Of a DNA stretch of 49,714 bases, positions 17,098 through 26,007 are shown one piece after another. Where the stretch lies: contig JBCCHV010000049.1 in NCBI GenBank assembly GCA_039028635.1, positions 1 through 49,714 of the forward strand. The letters are read 5' to 3'. The stretch's first letter is position 1. Every line of letters starts with the position of its first letter. Below the pieces are notes generated by a model, which saw only the letters and a program-made list of their open reading frames with translations, did no database searches and was not told where the DNA came from. Both the position numbers and the translations under genes were made by a program. This DNA comes from Acidobacteriota bacterium. GTDB lineage: Bacteria > Acidobacteriota > Thermoanaerobaculia > Multivoradales > JBCCEF01.

Positions 17098-17621
17098 TCG
17101 CCGAAATCGCGCCCCTCCTAGGGCGCCTGCTGTTGGCCGAGATCGATGCCCCTCTGATGGCGCTCCTCAGCCACCCCGATGTCGCCGCGGTGCTCGACCA
17201 GGCGGAGCCCGGTTGCGGCGCCTGGTTGGAGAACGAGCACGACCTCGACGAGCTGGCGGCGGACTATTGCGATCTTTTCGTACTGCCCGGTGGGCTGGCG
17301 CCGGTGGCGGGAGCCTGGGCCGAGGGCGTCGATCGCCAGGACTTTCTCCACCGCCTGGCGATGGTCTTTCCCTTCGAAAGCGAGATCGCGAGCTCCTTCG
17401 AGACCCCCGCGGATCACTTCGGTCGCCTGCTCACCGTTCTCGGCCGAGCGACCTCCCCGGACGCTTCCTGGAGCTCTCCGCTGATCGACCTGGTGGGGCC
17501 ACCGATGGCGGCCTTCGGTGAGGCCCTGGCCAACCACCCCACGATCCCGCCTTACCGCGCCTGCGGTCGCCTGCTGATGGCCCTCCTGCCGCCGCAGGGG
17601 AGCTCCGGCCGCGCCCTCTGA
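17094..17621 (+). CDS. TorD/NarJ-family maturation chaperone
   Basis: This is a 175-residue, soluble, all-helical protein starting with a GTG that overlaps the TGA of the catalytic subunit. It contains LAADYCDLFVLPGGLAPVAG, the conserved Y-x-x-L-F segment of TorD/DmsD/NarJ chaperones, and ends with a helical region. Such proteins bind the TAT signal of the molybdoenzyme and hold it until the cofactor is inserted. Its place as fourth gene of B-C-A-D supports that job. The open frame extends upstream inside the A gene, but only the overlapping GTG gives a sensible N-terminus. Confidence 0.85.
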   Translation: MIAEIAPLLGRLLLAEIDAPLMALLSHPDVAAVLDQAEPGCGAWLENEHDLDELAADYCDLFVLPGGLAPVAGAWAEGVDRQDFLHRLAMVFPFESEIASSFETPADHFGRLLTVLGRATSPDASWSSPLIDLVGPPMAAFGEALANHPTIPPYRACGRLLMALLPPQGSSGRAL

Positions 17622-18028
17622 CCTCCCCGGCCGACGCCGCGGCGCGAGCGCCGGCCCTGCCGCTGTCCTCACTCGGGCTCCCCCTTCGGGCCGTTCGAAC
17701 CCGATCTCGTCGACGACGAGGGCGAGTTCGCTGTCTGCGAATCCCCCCGCAAGCTGATTCGTCCGCCAGGGTGACTCAGAAGCGCGAAACCGCCGGCCCG
17801 GAGCTGCGCCGGCGAAGAGGTAAGAATAGGCGGCGCGCTCGAGTTCGAGGTAGGACTGCTTGGACATGCTATGGTTCGTTATTACTTAAAATTCACTTGA
17901 CCGCGCGGCCGTAACGAAGATCCCGGCACCAGCGTCGACCGTAGTCCGCGCTGGACCCGGGCCGACTGGCGCTGCACGACCTCCGGTGGAGGCTGTCCCA
18001 GCATCGTGATCGAAGGAGAAGAACCGGA
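17622..18028. other. Stretch without a convincing gene
   Basis: A minus-strand frame starts at 17867 with MSKQSYLELERAAYSYLFAG, after an AT-rich TTTTAAGTAATAACG that could be a promoter. The frame runs on antisense through the chaperone gene to 17118, so a full-length protein is unlikely. A shorter or decayed gene from 17867 to about 17640 cannot be excluded. On the plus strand only the ribosome-binding site of the 18029 gene is seen (GAAGGAGAAG at about 18012-18022). Confidence 0.35.
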
Positions 18029-20320
18029 GTGCCAAGACCTTTGCCCATCGGGTTCGCCCTCGTCTTCGCCCTTCTGTTGGGCGCGGACACCTGGGCCGAC
18101 ATCCAGGGATCTTCGCCGCTCCCGGTGATGCTGCAGGCTTCCGCGGCCGACGGCGCGGCTCTCGGTCCGGGCAGGTTCCTTCTCCAATCGCTGTCCGATG
18201 ACGCAGCGCCGAGCGCCACGGTGGCGTGGACCGCAACACCCGGCGAATCCCGCTCCCAAACCCAGCTCGAGCTGCCGCATCGCTCTCGCTGGCGAGTCTG
18301 CATCGAGGTCGACGGACAGTGGGCCCCCTGCCGAGAGCTGACCGTCACCAAGGGCGCGACTCTCGACTTTCGGACCTGGCCAACCAACGCCATTCAGGGC
18401 ACTTTTCGAGCCACCGATCCGGCCCGGGCGCCGCCGGAGCAACTCACCCTGCACTTCGCCCCCGCCGCCGCTTCCGGCCAGGCCCCTTTTGCACGCTCTT
18501 CGGTTTCCTGTGACGTGGACGGCTTGCGCTGGCGTTGCCACGTTCCAGCCCTGGCCTTGGACCTCGAGCTTCGCCCACAGGGCTTTGTTCCGATCTATCG
18601 ATTCGGTATCGACGTCCCGGCGACCGGCGATTTCGTCCTCGGCAGCCTTGACCTGCAGCGTGGAGCGAGTCTGGTTGCCCGAGTCGAGGCGGAGGACGGC
18701 GCCATGCTCAGCGACCGGGGCCGCGGTCGCCTGGTGCCCTTCGTCCCAGGACAACGGCAGAGGAATCTGGCAGACCGCCTCTCCCGAAGCGTCGCCGAAG
18801 CGACGATCCAAGGCGATGGTTTCTTGCAGCTCGCGGCCCTGCCGGCCGGGGTCTATGCCCTGGAAGTCACCCATCCCGGCTTCGCACCAACGATCGAGTA
18901 CCCCATCGAGCTCTGGCCTGAGACGGAAGTGCGGTGGCGCGATCCGGTGGTCCTGAACCGGCCCCTGGACCTCGCGGTGGAGATCTCACCGTCGAGCGAC
19001 TGGCGGGGACACCCTTGGCGGCTGCAGCTCTCCCGCGTCTCCGAGCTGACCGGAGCCGATACGGAGGCGATGGTCTTCGATGGCCTCGTCGATGAATCGG
19101 GCAGCGTGCGGATTGCAGGCCAGGCCGCTGGCCGCTATTCGCTGCAGGTCTTCGACTCCGCGGGAAATCCTCTCTATGGCGAGCTCGATCGCCGAGTGTC
19201 GGGGGCCGCCGACGCCAAGATCGCCATCGCTCTCGATCTGGTGATGGTTCGAGGGCAGGTTCGCTACCGCGACGAGCCGGTCCTGGGCAAGGTCTGGTTC
19301 GGCGGACGACACGGCGCCGTCCGCAGCGCCATGGCGACCTCGGCGGAAGGCGACTTCCTCGGCGTCCTGTCACACCCCGGCTGGTGGACCATCGATGTCG
19401 AGGTTCCAGTGCTCGGAAGCTCCCGCTTGCGCAGCCGGGTGCTGGTCGAACCCGATTCGAGCGGTGACGCCGAGGTCGTCGTCGAGCTCCCGGACACCGA
19501 GCTCGCCGGCCGCGTCGTCGACCCCGCAGGGCAGCCCATCGGCGATGCCGATGTCCTTCTGCTCACCGCTGCCGGCAGCCTGCGATCACGCACCGACGCC
19601 GACGGAAAGTTCAGCTTTCGCGCCTTTGAGGGCGGCACCGTCACCCTCCTCGCCCGATCGGTCCAGGGAGAGACAGAACGGGTCAGCAACTCGCTCGACC
19701 TGGAGGTTTCCGAAGGGATGCAGGCGGGTCCCTTCGATCTCGTCCTCGAAACCGTGGAGACCTTCGCCGGCAAGATCGTCTCCGAGGGAGGTCCGGTCGC
19801 CGGCGCAATGGTGGAGTTGATTTCCATCGATCCCGCGATCGCCGCCTACTCGGAAGCACGGACCGACATCGAGGGGCGCTTCGAGGTTCGTCTCAGGCCT
19901 GAGATCGATCATCTCCGCATCATCGTCAGCCCGCCCGGACACGCCCTGAAAGGGGTCGAGGTGCCGCTACGCCGGCCGCTCCATCTGCGCATCCCCACCG
20001 CCGGCGGAACCCTCGCCATCCGGTGGACCGGGGAAGACTCTCACGCCGCGAAATCGCCTTCGAGACTGCAGGTCGAGCAGGACGGTATCGCCCTTTCGCC
20101 TCACCTTCTCTGGGCTTGGGCACGGGGCCATGGGGGGCGCGGCAATCCGCGCGCAGGGCTGGTCACGATCCCCCGATTGGCACCCGGCTTCTATCGCGTC
20201 TGTGAGCTCACGGTCGAGCTTTCCGACGACCGTGGATCGTCATCCCCGAACTGCGCTGGAGGGTATCTCGACGCCGGCGGCTCTCTCGAGCTCGAACTCG
20301 CCTCCTCCGGCGTCGAATAG
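18029..20320 (+). CDS. Large secreted protein with carboxypeptidase-regulatory-like domains
   Basis: This is a 763-residue protein from a GTG with GGAG ten or so bases upstream. The signal peptide is MPRPLPIGFALVFALLLGAD. The rest is a string of beta-sandwich modules. At about residues 490-545 the sequence ELAGRVVDPAGQPIGDADVL then RTDADGKFSF is a clear CarboxypepD_reg repeat. A second copy follows (FAGKIVSEGGPVAGAMVELI, then DIEGRFEVRL). No transmembrane anchor, sorting signal or catalytic motif is seen at the C-terminus. It is a surface or periplasmic adhesion or scaffold-like protein; its partner is unknown. Confidence 0.8.
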   Translation: MPRPLPIGFALVFALLLGADTWADIQGSSPLPVMLQASAADGAALGPGRFLLQSLSDDAAPSATVAWTATPGESRSQTQLELPHRSRWRVCIEVDGQWAPCRELTVTKGATLDFRTWPTNAIQGTFRATDPARAPPEQLTLHFAPAAASGQAPFARSSVSCDVDGLRWRCHVPALALDLELRPQGFVPIYRFGIDVPATGDFVLGSLDLQRGASLVARVEAEDGAMLSDRGRGRLVPFVPGQRQRNLADRLSRSVAEATIQGDGFLQLAALPAGVYALEVTHPGFAPTIEYPIELWPETEVRWRDPVVLNRPLDLAVEISPSSDWRGHPWRLQLSRVSELTGADTEAMVFDGLVDESGSVRIAGQAAGRYSLQVFDSAGNPLYGELDRRVSGAADAKIAIALDLVMVRGQVRYRDEPVLGKVWFGGRHGAVRSAMATSAEGDFLGVLSHPGWWTIDVEVPVLGSSRLRSRVLVEPDSSGDAEVVVELPDTELAGRVVDPAGQPIGDADVLLLTAAGSLRSRTDADGKFSFRAFEGGTVTLLARSVQGETERVSNSLDLEVSEGMQAGPFDLVLETVETFAGKIVSEGGPVAGAMVELISIDPAIAAYSEARTDIEGRFEVRLRPEIDHLRIIVSPPGHALKGVEVPLRRPLHLRIPTAGGTLAIRWTGEDSHAAKSPSRLQVEQDGIALSPHLLWAWARGHGGRGNPRAGLVTIPRLAPGFYRVCELTVELSDDRGSSSPNCAGGYLDAGGSLELELASSGVE

Positions 20321-20358
20321 TCGCGCCGCGGCCCGCTTCCGGCCACCACTCTCGGGAG

Positions 20359-20826
20359 CTACTCGCTCCAGGACACCCGGCCGCGAACCATGCCGCCACA
20401 GCCGCCTTCGGCGAAGGGCTTCATGCAACCCCCGGCGGTGTAGCAGACCCGACCGGAGAAGCCGTCCGGGTTGATGGTGGTGATCCAGTCCTTGACCTTC
20501 TCACGCACCTGCTCGGCGTCGTAGCCATGCTCGGCGATCAGCTTGTTGGAGAGGCCCCAGATGGTCAGGGACATGTTGCAAGGGCAGCAGCAGGTGTAGG
20601 CCGTGTTGTCGCTGCAACAGGGGGCCGGAAGGGCCTCGAGAGCCTCTTTCTTGATCGCTTCCTGGGCCGCCGTCAGCTTGATCGAGCTCTCCCAGCCGAT
20701 GAACTGCTGCGACAGGGCCTTGGGATCGTCGAACGGGATCGGATCGCCGGCACCGAAGAAGGGTTGAATGGCGAATCCGGCGCCGACCAGCACGCCGAGA
20801 ACCAGGACGATGGCAGCTTTCTTCAT
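20359..20826 (-). CDS. Cys-rich secreted protein of unknown function
   Basis: This is a 155-residue protein with a signal peptide or N-terminal anchor (MKKAAIVLVLGVLVGAGFAI) and a GAGGAAGG ribosome-binding site. A dense cluster of Cys (70, 71, 79, 80, 81, 83: PCCSDNTAYTCCCPCN) is followed by a helix (GLSNKLIAEHGYDAEQVREK) and by Cys128, 134 and 143. The Cys cluster plus helix recalls PCYCGC-type and CcmH-like thiol domains and would suit metal or persulfide binding, which is inference. It is divergent from the DUF3311/symporter pair. No Fe-S CX2CX2C ferredoxin spacing is present. Confidence 0.8.
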   Translation of the reverse strand: MKKAAIVLVLGVLVGAGFAIQPFFGAGDPIPFDDPKALSQQFIGWESSIKLTAAQEAIKKEALEALPAPCCSDNTAYTCCCPCNMSLTIWGLSNKLIAEHGYDAEQVREKVKDWITTINPDGFSGRVCYTAGGCMKPFAEGGCGGMVRGRVSWSE

Positions 20827-21005
20827 CAGCCTTCCTCGCTATCGAGTCCTACGGAATTGATGGACAGCTTCTTCGCAACTTGCAGAGATCGCAACCGATC
20901 GCCGCGCCGAACTATTTCGCGCCGCGCCAACTCTCGGCTATCGCAGGACATTCTATCGCCAAGCAGGCGGCGGCCACCGCCGCTCCTGGTATGGTCGCCG
21001 CCACG

Positions 21006-21200
21006 ATGAAGACGAATCACCTGGTGGCCTGGTCGGGCCTCGCCGTTCTCCTCGTCCTGCACCTCGATTTCTGGCGTCCCCAAAGACCCCAGCTCTGGCT
21101 CGGCTGGATCCCCGAAGAGCTCGCCTGGCGCCTCGGTTGGCTGGCCCTGGCGAGCCTCTACCTGTGGTTCTTCACCCGCTTCGTCTGGAGGGACGAATGA
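21006..21200 (+). CDS. DUF3311 small membrane protein
   Basis: This is a 64-residue protein with two hydrophobic helices (LVAWSGLAVLLVLHLDFW and LGWLALASLYLWFFTRFVW) around PQLWLGWIPEEL. DUF3311 proteins are regularly encoded just before sodium/solute symporters. Here the stop overlaps the symporter start (ATGA), so the two are co-translated and probably form one complex. I placed the start at ATG 21006, since the longer frame upstream is not protein-like. A TATGGT about 10 bases before the ATG could be a -10 for a nearly leaderless mRNA. Confidence 0.8.
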   Translation: MKTNHLVAWSGLAVLLVLHLDFWRPQRPQLWLGWIPEELAWRLGWLALASLYLWFFTRFVWRDE

Positions 21201-22648
21201 GCACCGCGGCGGTTCAACTGGCGATTGCCGCCGGCATCTACATCGGCGTCGTGCTGGTGCTCGGCTTGATCGCCACGCGGCGCGCCGGCAAGTCGCCGGA
21301 GGAGTACTTCCTCGCCGGCCGCAAGCTCGGCCCGGTGGTGCTCTTCATGTCCCTCTTCGGCACCAACAACACCTCCTTCGTGCTGGTCGGCATTCCCGGT
21401 CTGGCCTACCTGCTGGGGATCGGCGTCTTCGGCCTCAACGCCCCCATCGTCGCCCTCGGGATTCCGCTCACCTTCTGGGCCATCGGCTCCCCGGCGCGGC
21501 GCCTCGCCGCCCAGCACGGCGCCCTCACCCCGGCGGAGCTCTACTCGCGCCATCTGGGCTCGAAGACGGTCGGCTTCGCCCTCTTCGCCCTCTTCACCCT
21601 CTACACCGTGCCCTACATGGTGCAGGCGGTGAAGAGCGCCGCCCTGATCCTCTCCCAGTCGAGCGACGGCGCTCTGCCGGTGGCCGCCGCCGCCCTCGGC
21701 GTGGTGTTGGTGGCCCTGGTCTACACCAGCCTCGGAGGGATGCGCGCCACCGCCTGGACGAACGTCTTCCAAGGCGCCGTCTTTCTGGTCTTCATGGTCG
21801 CCGCCTTCTTTCTGATGTCCCACTCCCTCGGCGGCCTGACGGCGGCCATGGAGAAGGTGCGCGACACCAATCCCGACCTCCTGGTGGTCGGCAGCGGAGG
21901 CCTGTTCGCCCCGCGTGCCTGGGCCTCCTGGGGGCTGGTGATCTCGCTCACCGTGGTGGCCTTCCCCCACATGCTGGTGCGGCTGATGGCCGCCGACCAG
22001 GAACGCACCCTGAGACAGGTGTGCCGCTACTACCCCATCGCCCTCGGCATTCTGTGGGTGCCGGCGGTGCTCATCGGGGTGTGGGGAGCGGCCGCCTTCC
22101 CGGGCCTCGAGAACTCCGACCAGATCTTCCATCTGATGACCGCCAACCATCTGCCGGCGGTCCTCGGCTCGCTCGGCTTCCTGGCCGTCCTGGCGGCGGT
22201 GATGTCGACCCTCGACGCCCAGATCCTGACCCTCAGCTCGATGGTGGTGCGCGATGTCCTCGAGCCCGCCTTGGGCCGCCGCCTCCGTTCCGAGGTGTGG
22301 AGCGGACGACTGTTCTCGGCCGCCGTCGGCGCCGTCGTCTTCGTCCTCGCGGTGACCTGGGACGAGTCCGTCTTCGGCATCTCGCGCAAGGCCTTCGAGG
22401 GCTACCTGACGCTCTTCCCCACCCTCTTGCTGGGCGTGCGCTGGCAGCGCTTCACCGCCGCCGGCGCCCTCGCCTCCCTGGCGGCGGGCAATCTGGTGCT
22501 CTTCCTGGGCTGGACCGGCAGTCTCCCGCTCGGCGGTTTCCTGCCGCCTTTCTGGGCTCTGGTGGCGGGCTTTGTGGCCGGTATCGGCGTCAGCCTGATC
22601 AGCTCCCCGGCGCGCCCTGCCCAGAACCCCGAGGGTCGGCTACAATAG
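21197..22648 (+). CDS. Sodium:solute symporter (SSS family)
   Basis: This is a 483-residue transporter with about 13 hydrophobic helices. The N-terminus has the SSS signature GKSPEEYFLAGRKLGPVVLF followed by FGTNNTSFVLVG. The middle holds VYTSLGGMRATAWTNVFQG, a strongly conserved SSS segment, and AVMSTLDAQILTLSSMVVRD marks the helix with sodium-site residues. It should take up an unknown solute with sodium. It is co-translated with the DUF3311 protein before it. The substrate cannot be told from sequence alone; carboxylate or amino acid uptake are the usual family roles. Confidence 0.92.
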   Translation: MSTAAVQLAIAAGIYIGVVLVLGLIATRRAGKSPEEYFLAGRKLGPVVLFMSLFGTNNTSFVLVGIPGLAYLLGIGVFGLNAPIVALGIPLTFWAIGSPARRLAAQHGALTPAELYSRHLGSKTVGFALFALFTLYTVPYMVQAVKSAALILSQSSDGALPVAAAALGVVLVALVYTSLGGMRATAWTNVFQGAVFLVFMVAAFFLMSHSLGGLTAAMEKVRDTNPDLLVVGSGGLFAPRAWASWGLVISLTVVAFPHMLVRLMAADQERTLRQVCRYYPIALGILWVPAVLIGVWGAAAFPGLENSDQIFHLMTANHLPAVLGSLGFLAVLAAVMSTLDAQILTLSSMVVRDVLEPALGRRLRSEVWSGRLFSAAVGAVVFVLAVTWDESVFGISRKAFEGYLTLFPTLLLGVRWQRFTAAGALASLAAGNLVLFLGWTGSLPLGGFLPPFWALVAGFVAGIGVSLISSPARPAQNPEGRLQ

Positions 22649-22715
22649 GCGATCGGGCCACTCGGGACCCACGAATCCTTCAGCGAGTCTTCCTCCTCGA
22701 CCCTCGAGGTTCACG

Positions 22716-24521
22716 ATGACGATTACCGAAACTCCTCAGGTAGCCTCCGAATACCAGCTCTCCGGTTGGGATCTCTCCGAGCTCTTGCCGGACACGGCGA
22801 GCGACGAAGTCGATCGCCGAATCGCCGACCTCGAGGCCGCCGTCCAGGCCTTCGAAGGTCGCCGCGACGGCCTCCAGCCGACCATGGATCGCCAGCAGTT
22901 CCTGGCCACGGTGCAGGCCTTCGAAGGCATCTTCGAGCAGTTCGACACCCTCCTCGGCTACGCCTCCCTGTGGTTCTCGGCGGACACCCAGTCGCGCGCC
23001 GCCCAGAGCTTTCGCAACCGCATCGACCAGGTGGTCACCGGCTTGCACAACCGCATCCTGTTCTTCGAGGTGTGGTGGAAGTCCCTCGACGACGCGGCCG
23101 CCGAGGCCCTGCTGCCGACGGTCGACGAGCACGCCGACCACCGCCACTTCCTGTCGGACCTGCGGCGCGCCAAGCCATTCACCCTGGCGGAGACCTCGGA
23201 GCAGCTTGTCAACCTCAAGGACAGCAATGGCATCGAGGCGGTGATGACCCTCTACTCGATGCTCACCAACCGCCTCGAGTACCACCTCGACGTCGACGGT
23301 GAAGAGCAGGTTCTGACCCGCGACGCCCTGATGGGCTACGTCTACTCGCCGCGGCCGGAGCTCCGCGAGGCGGCCTATCGCGAGCTCTACCGGACCTATG
23401 AGCGCGAGGCCACGATCCTCGGTCAGATCTACATCAACCGAGTGCGCGACTGGTCCGCCGAGAATCTCGACCTGCGCGGCTTCGCCTCCCCCATCGCGGT
23501 CCGCAACCTGCGCAACGACATTCCCGACCAGGCGGTCGAGGTCCTGCTCGAGGTGGCGGCCGAGAACGCCCACATCTTCCGCCGCTACTTCCGCATGAAG
23601 GCCGGCTGGCTCGGGCTCGAGCGCCTGCGTCGCTACGATCTCTACGCCCCGATCACACCGTCCGACCGCGAGATCTCCTACCAGGACGCGGTGAGCTCCG
23701 TGCTGGCGACCTTCCGCCAGTTCCACCCCACCGTCGCCGACCTGGCGGAGCGCGTCTTCCGCGACAACCACATCGACAGCGAGATTCGCAAAGGCAAGCG
23801 TGGCGGCGCCTTCTGCTCCACCGTTCTGCCGCGCTTCACCCCATGGGTGCTGGTCAACTACAACGGCCGGGTGCGCGACGTCGCCACCCTCGCCCACGAG
23901 CTCGGCCACGCCGTCCACAGCATGCTGGCGGAGCACCACTCGTGCTTCACCCAGCACGCCTCCTTGCCGCTGGCGGAGACCGCCTCGGTATTCGCCGAGA
24001 TGCTGATGACGGACCGCCTGCTGCGTGCCGAGCAGGACCCCCTGGCCCGCCGCGAGCTATTGGCTTCGGCCCTCGATGACTTCTATGCCACGGTGATGCG
24101 CCAGGCCTACTTCGTTCGCTTCGAGATCGCCGCCCACGAGGCGGTCCGGTCGGGGGCTTCCGTCGACGAGCTCAACAACCTCTACATGGCGGGGCTCGAG
24201 CACCAGTTCGGCGACAGCATCGAGGTGGCGTCGGAGTTCCAGTACGAGTGGCTGAGCATTCCCCACATTTTCCACACGCCCTTCTACTGTTATGCCTACA
24301 GCTTCGGGCAGCTGCTGGTGCTCTCTCTCTACCGGCGCTATCTCGAAGAGGGCGAGGCCTTCAAGCCCGGCTACCTCAAGCTGCTGTCCTACGGCGGCTC
24401 GGCGCGACCGGAGGAAATCCTGACGGAGGCCGGCATCGACATGACCGATGCCGATTTCTGGCGCGGAGGATTCCGTCTGGTGGAGGACCGGGTCGACGAG
24501 CTGGCCGCCCTCGAAAGCTGA
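22716..24521 (+). CDS. M3-family oligoendopeptidase F
   Basis: This is a 601-residue cytoplasmic zinc peptidase, the normal length for PepF. The zinc motif HELGH lies at about residue 394 (TLAHELGHAVHSM) and the third ligand Glu is in LAETASVFAEML about 25 residues on. It lacks a signal peptide. It should cut short peptides of roughly 7-17 residues. The ATG at 22716 is 67 bases after the symporter stop, so the two might be one transcript, and the stop overlaps the ATG of the ogt-like gene by one base. Confidence 0.93.
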   Translation: MTITETPQVASEYQLSGWDLSELLPDTASDEVDRRIADLEAAVQAFEGRRDGLQPTMDRQQFLATVQAFEGIFEQFDTLLGYASLWFSADTQSRAAQSFRNRIDQVVTGLHNRILFFEVWWKSLDDAAAEALLPTVDEHADHRHFLSDLRRAKPFTLAETSEQLVNLKDSNGIEAVMTLYSMLTNRLEYHLDVDGEEQVLTRDALMGYVYSPRPELREAAYRELYRTYEREATILGQIYINRVRDWSAENLDLRGFASPIAVRNLRNDIPDQAVEVLLEVAAENAHIFRRYFRMKAGWLGLERLRRYDLYAPITPSDREISYQDAVSSVLATFRQFHPTVADLAERVFRDNHIDSEIRKGKRGGAFCSTVLPRFTPWVLVNYNGRVRDVATLAHELGHAVHSMLAEHHSCFTQHASLPLAETASVFAEMLMTDRLLRAEQDPLARRELLASALDDFYATVMRQAYFVRFEIAAHEAVRSGASVDELNNLYMAGLEHQFGDSIEVASEFQYEWLSIPHIFHTPFYCYAYSFGQLLVLSLYRRYLEEGEAFKPGYLKLLSYGGSARPEEILTEAGIDMTDADFWRGGFRLVEDRVDELAALES

Positions 24522-25030
24522 TGGAGCCCCTCGCCGAGGGCCGCATTGAAACGCCCCTCGGTCCGATGGTGGCACTCGCCGACGACGACCGGCTCTATCT
24601 ATTGGAGTTTGCGGACCGCGCCGTTCTGCAAAGCCAAATTCGCCGCCTCGTCCGACTCACGGGCCGCCAGCATCGACCGGGCGACAGCCCGGTCTTCGAC
24701 CGCCTTTCGAAGGAGCTGGAGGAATACTTCGGCGGCCGGCGGCGGACCTTCTCGGTGCCCCTCGCGATGCCCGGCACCGCCTTCCAGCGCTCCGTCTGGG
24801 AGCAGCTCCTCGCCATTCCGCCGGGGCGAACCAGCACCTACGGCGAGATCGCGCGACACCTCGGCAAGCCGCAAGCGACCCGCGCCGTGGGCAAGGCCAA
24901 CGGCGACAATCGCCTGACCATCCTGGTGCCCTGCCATCGCCTGGTGGGACAGAACGGCAGCCTGACCGGCTACGGCGGCGGTCTGTGGCGCAAGCGCTTC
25001 CTCCTCGAGCACGAGAGCAAGCCGAGGTAA
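24521..25030 (+). CDS. ogt: Methylated-DNA-protein cysteine methyltransferase
   Basis: This is a 169-residue suicide repair protein that removes alkyl groups from O6 of guanine. The active-site motif is PCHRL, with Cys138 as acceptor. The DNA-binding part FQRSVWEQLLAIPPGRTSTY and RAVGKANGDN are intact, as is LTGYGGGLWRKRFLLEHE. The usual fifth residue after PCHR is Val, here Leu, a mild change. There is no Ada regulatory domain. Its ATG overlaps the last base of the peptidase gene (TGATG). Confidence 0.93.
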   Translation: MEPLAEGRIETPLGPMVALADDDRLYLLEFADRAVLQSQIRRLVRLTGRQHRPGDSPVFDRLSKELEEYFGGRRRTFSVPLAMPGTAFQRSVWEQLLAIPPGRTSTYGEIARHLGKPQATRAVGKANGDNRLTILVPCHRLVGQNGSLTGYGGGLWRKRFLLEHESKPR

Positions 25031-25052
25031 GGACCGGATCCTCAACGACCTG

Positions 25053-25418
25053 CTAAGGCAGCAGCAACCGGCAGGCGAGGGCGAGGAGTGCCGGCAACCC
25101 CTGGACGAACAGAATGCGGCGGTTGACGGTGGCACCGCCGAAAATCGCCGCCACCACCACACAGGCGAGAAAGAACAGCTGAATCTGGGCCCCGACCGCC
25201 GGCGACGGATGGAGCAAGCCCCAGATCAAGCCGGCCGCCAGAAAGCCGTTGTAGAGCCCCTGGTTGGCGGCCAGAGCTTTCGATGCTTCGGCGAACTCGC
25301 GGGTGGTTCCGAAGATCCTTCGGCCCCGCGGGCTGGTCCACTGGAACATCTCGAGAACGAGGAAATAGAGATGCTCGATCGCGACCAACGCGACCAGAGC
25401 TTTGCAGGCGACTTCCAT
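25053..25418 (-). CDS. DUF1304 membrane protein
   Basis: This is a 121-residue protein with four hydrophobic helices. It begins ALVALVAIEHLYFLVLEMFQ and contains NQGLYNGFLAAGLIWGLL, both signatures of DUF1304 (COG3759). These proteins are small integral membrane proteins of unknown role. It is convergent with the ogt gene (22-base gap) and divergent from the GNAT gene. Confidence 0.85.
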   Translation of the reverse strand: MEVACKALVALVAIEHLYFLVLEMFQWTSPRGRRIFGTTREFAEASKALAANQGLYNGFLAAGLIWGLLHPSPAVGAQIQLFFLACVVVAAIFGGATVNRRILFVQGLPALLALACRLLLP

Positions 25419-25475
25419 GGGGCCCCCTTGGTGACGATCAGAGAAACGTCCCCGAGATTACCAGGCGGCGCACGA

Positions 25476-25504
25476 TTGACTCACCGGCAACCCGCCGCTA
25501 CCTT
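25476..25504 (+). promoter_or_regulatory. Promoter for the GNAT gene
   Basis: TTGACT (25476-25481), 17 bases and TACCTT (25499-25504) precede an ATG at 25511, so the transcript would start at or near that ATG. The ATG opens a 12-codon frame rather than the acetyltransferase itself. Confidence 0.45.
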
Positions 25505-25510
25505 CGCACC

Positions 25511-25549
25511 ATGGACCATCGATCCGCGAGCCTCGGACCCAGGCCGTGA
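25511..25549 (+). CDS. Possible 12-residue leader peptide
   Basis: The ATG at 25511 encodes MDHRSASLGPRP and stops with TGA at 25547-25549, overlapping the GTG start of the acetyltransferase (GTGA). As the acetyltransferase has no Shine-Dalgarno of its own, translation of this leader could deliver ribosomes to it. The frame is short, so chance is a real alternative. Confidence 0.3.
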   Translation: MDHRSASLGPRP

Positions 25550-26007
25550 TCCGGCCGGCCCGCAGCAGCGACTGCCGCCGCCTGATCGAGCTGCGCCTGG
25601 CGGTCAAGGAAAACGTCCTGACGGATCCCAGCTGGCTCACCGAAGCGATCGTCGATGAGGCGGTGGGCCGCCTCGGCCGAGGCTGGGTGTGGGAGGAAAC
25701 GGGCGAGATCCGGGGCTTCAGCATCGTGCTCGAGCGCGGACCGGAGATCTGGGCGCTGTTCGTCGAGCCCGAGTTCGAGGGCCGAGGAATCGGCCGTGCC
25801 CTGCTGCGGGTCGCCGTCGACTGGGCCTGGCGGCAGGGCGCCGAACGCATCAAGCTGAGCACCGATCCGCAAACCCGCGCCGCCACCTTCTACCGCCGCC
25901 AGGGCTGGCAGGAGGTGGGCAAGAACGCCCAGGGCGAGGTGATCCTGGTCCTCCGCCGGCCGCCGGATCAGGGAATCGACGATTCCGGCGTCAACAGGTC
26001 GTCATAG
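25546..26007 (+). CDS. GNAT-family N-acetyltransferase
   Basis: This is a 153-residue protein from a GTG. The acetyl-CoA site is the motif A segment FVEPEFEGRGIGRALLRVAV (residues about 66-85), with the R/Q-x-x-G-x-G/A form as GRGIGRA. Motif B is present as AATFYRRQGWQEVG. The substrate is unknown. The last 40 bases overlap the end of the convergent hydrolase gene, which is unusual but in agreement with both stops. Its start overlaps a 12-codon leader frame. Confidence 0.85.
   Translation: MIRPARSSDCRRLIELRLAVKENVLTDPSWLTEAIVDEAVGRLGRGWVWEETGEIRGFSIVLERGPEIWALFVEPEFEGRGIGRALLRVAVDWAWRQGAERIKLSTDPQTRAATFYRRQGWQEVGKNAQGEVILVLRRPPDQGIDDSGVNRSS

Noticed and set aside
17118-17867. 249-codon minus-strand frame starting MSKQSYLELERAAYSYL
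   Set aside because: Most of it is antisense to the clear TorD chaperone gene and its sequence becomes Arg/Ala/Gly low-complexity. Only the first 60 codons look like protein, so I left it as an uncertain note.
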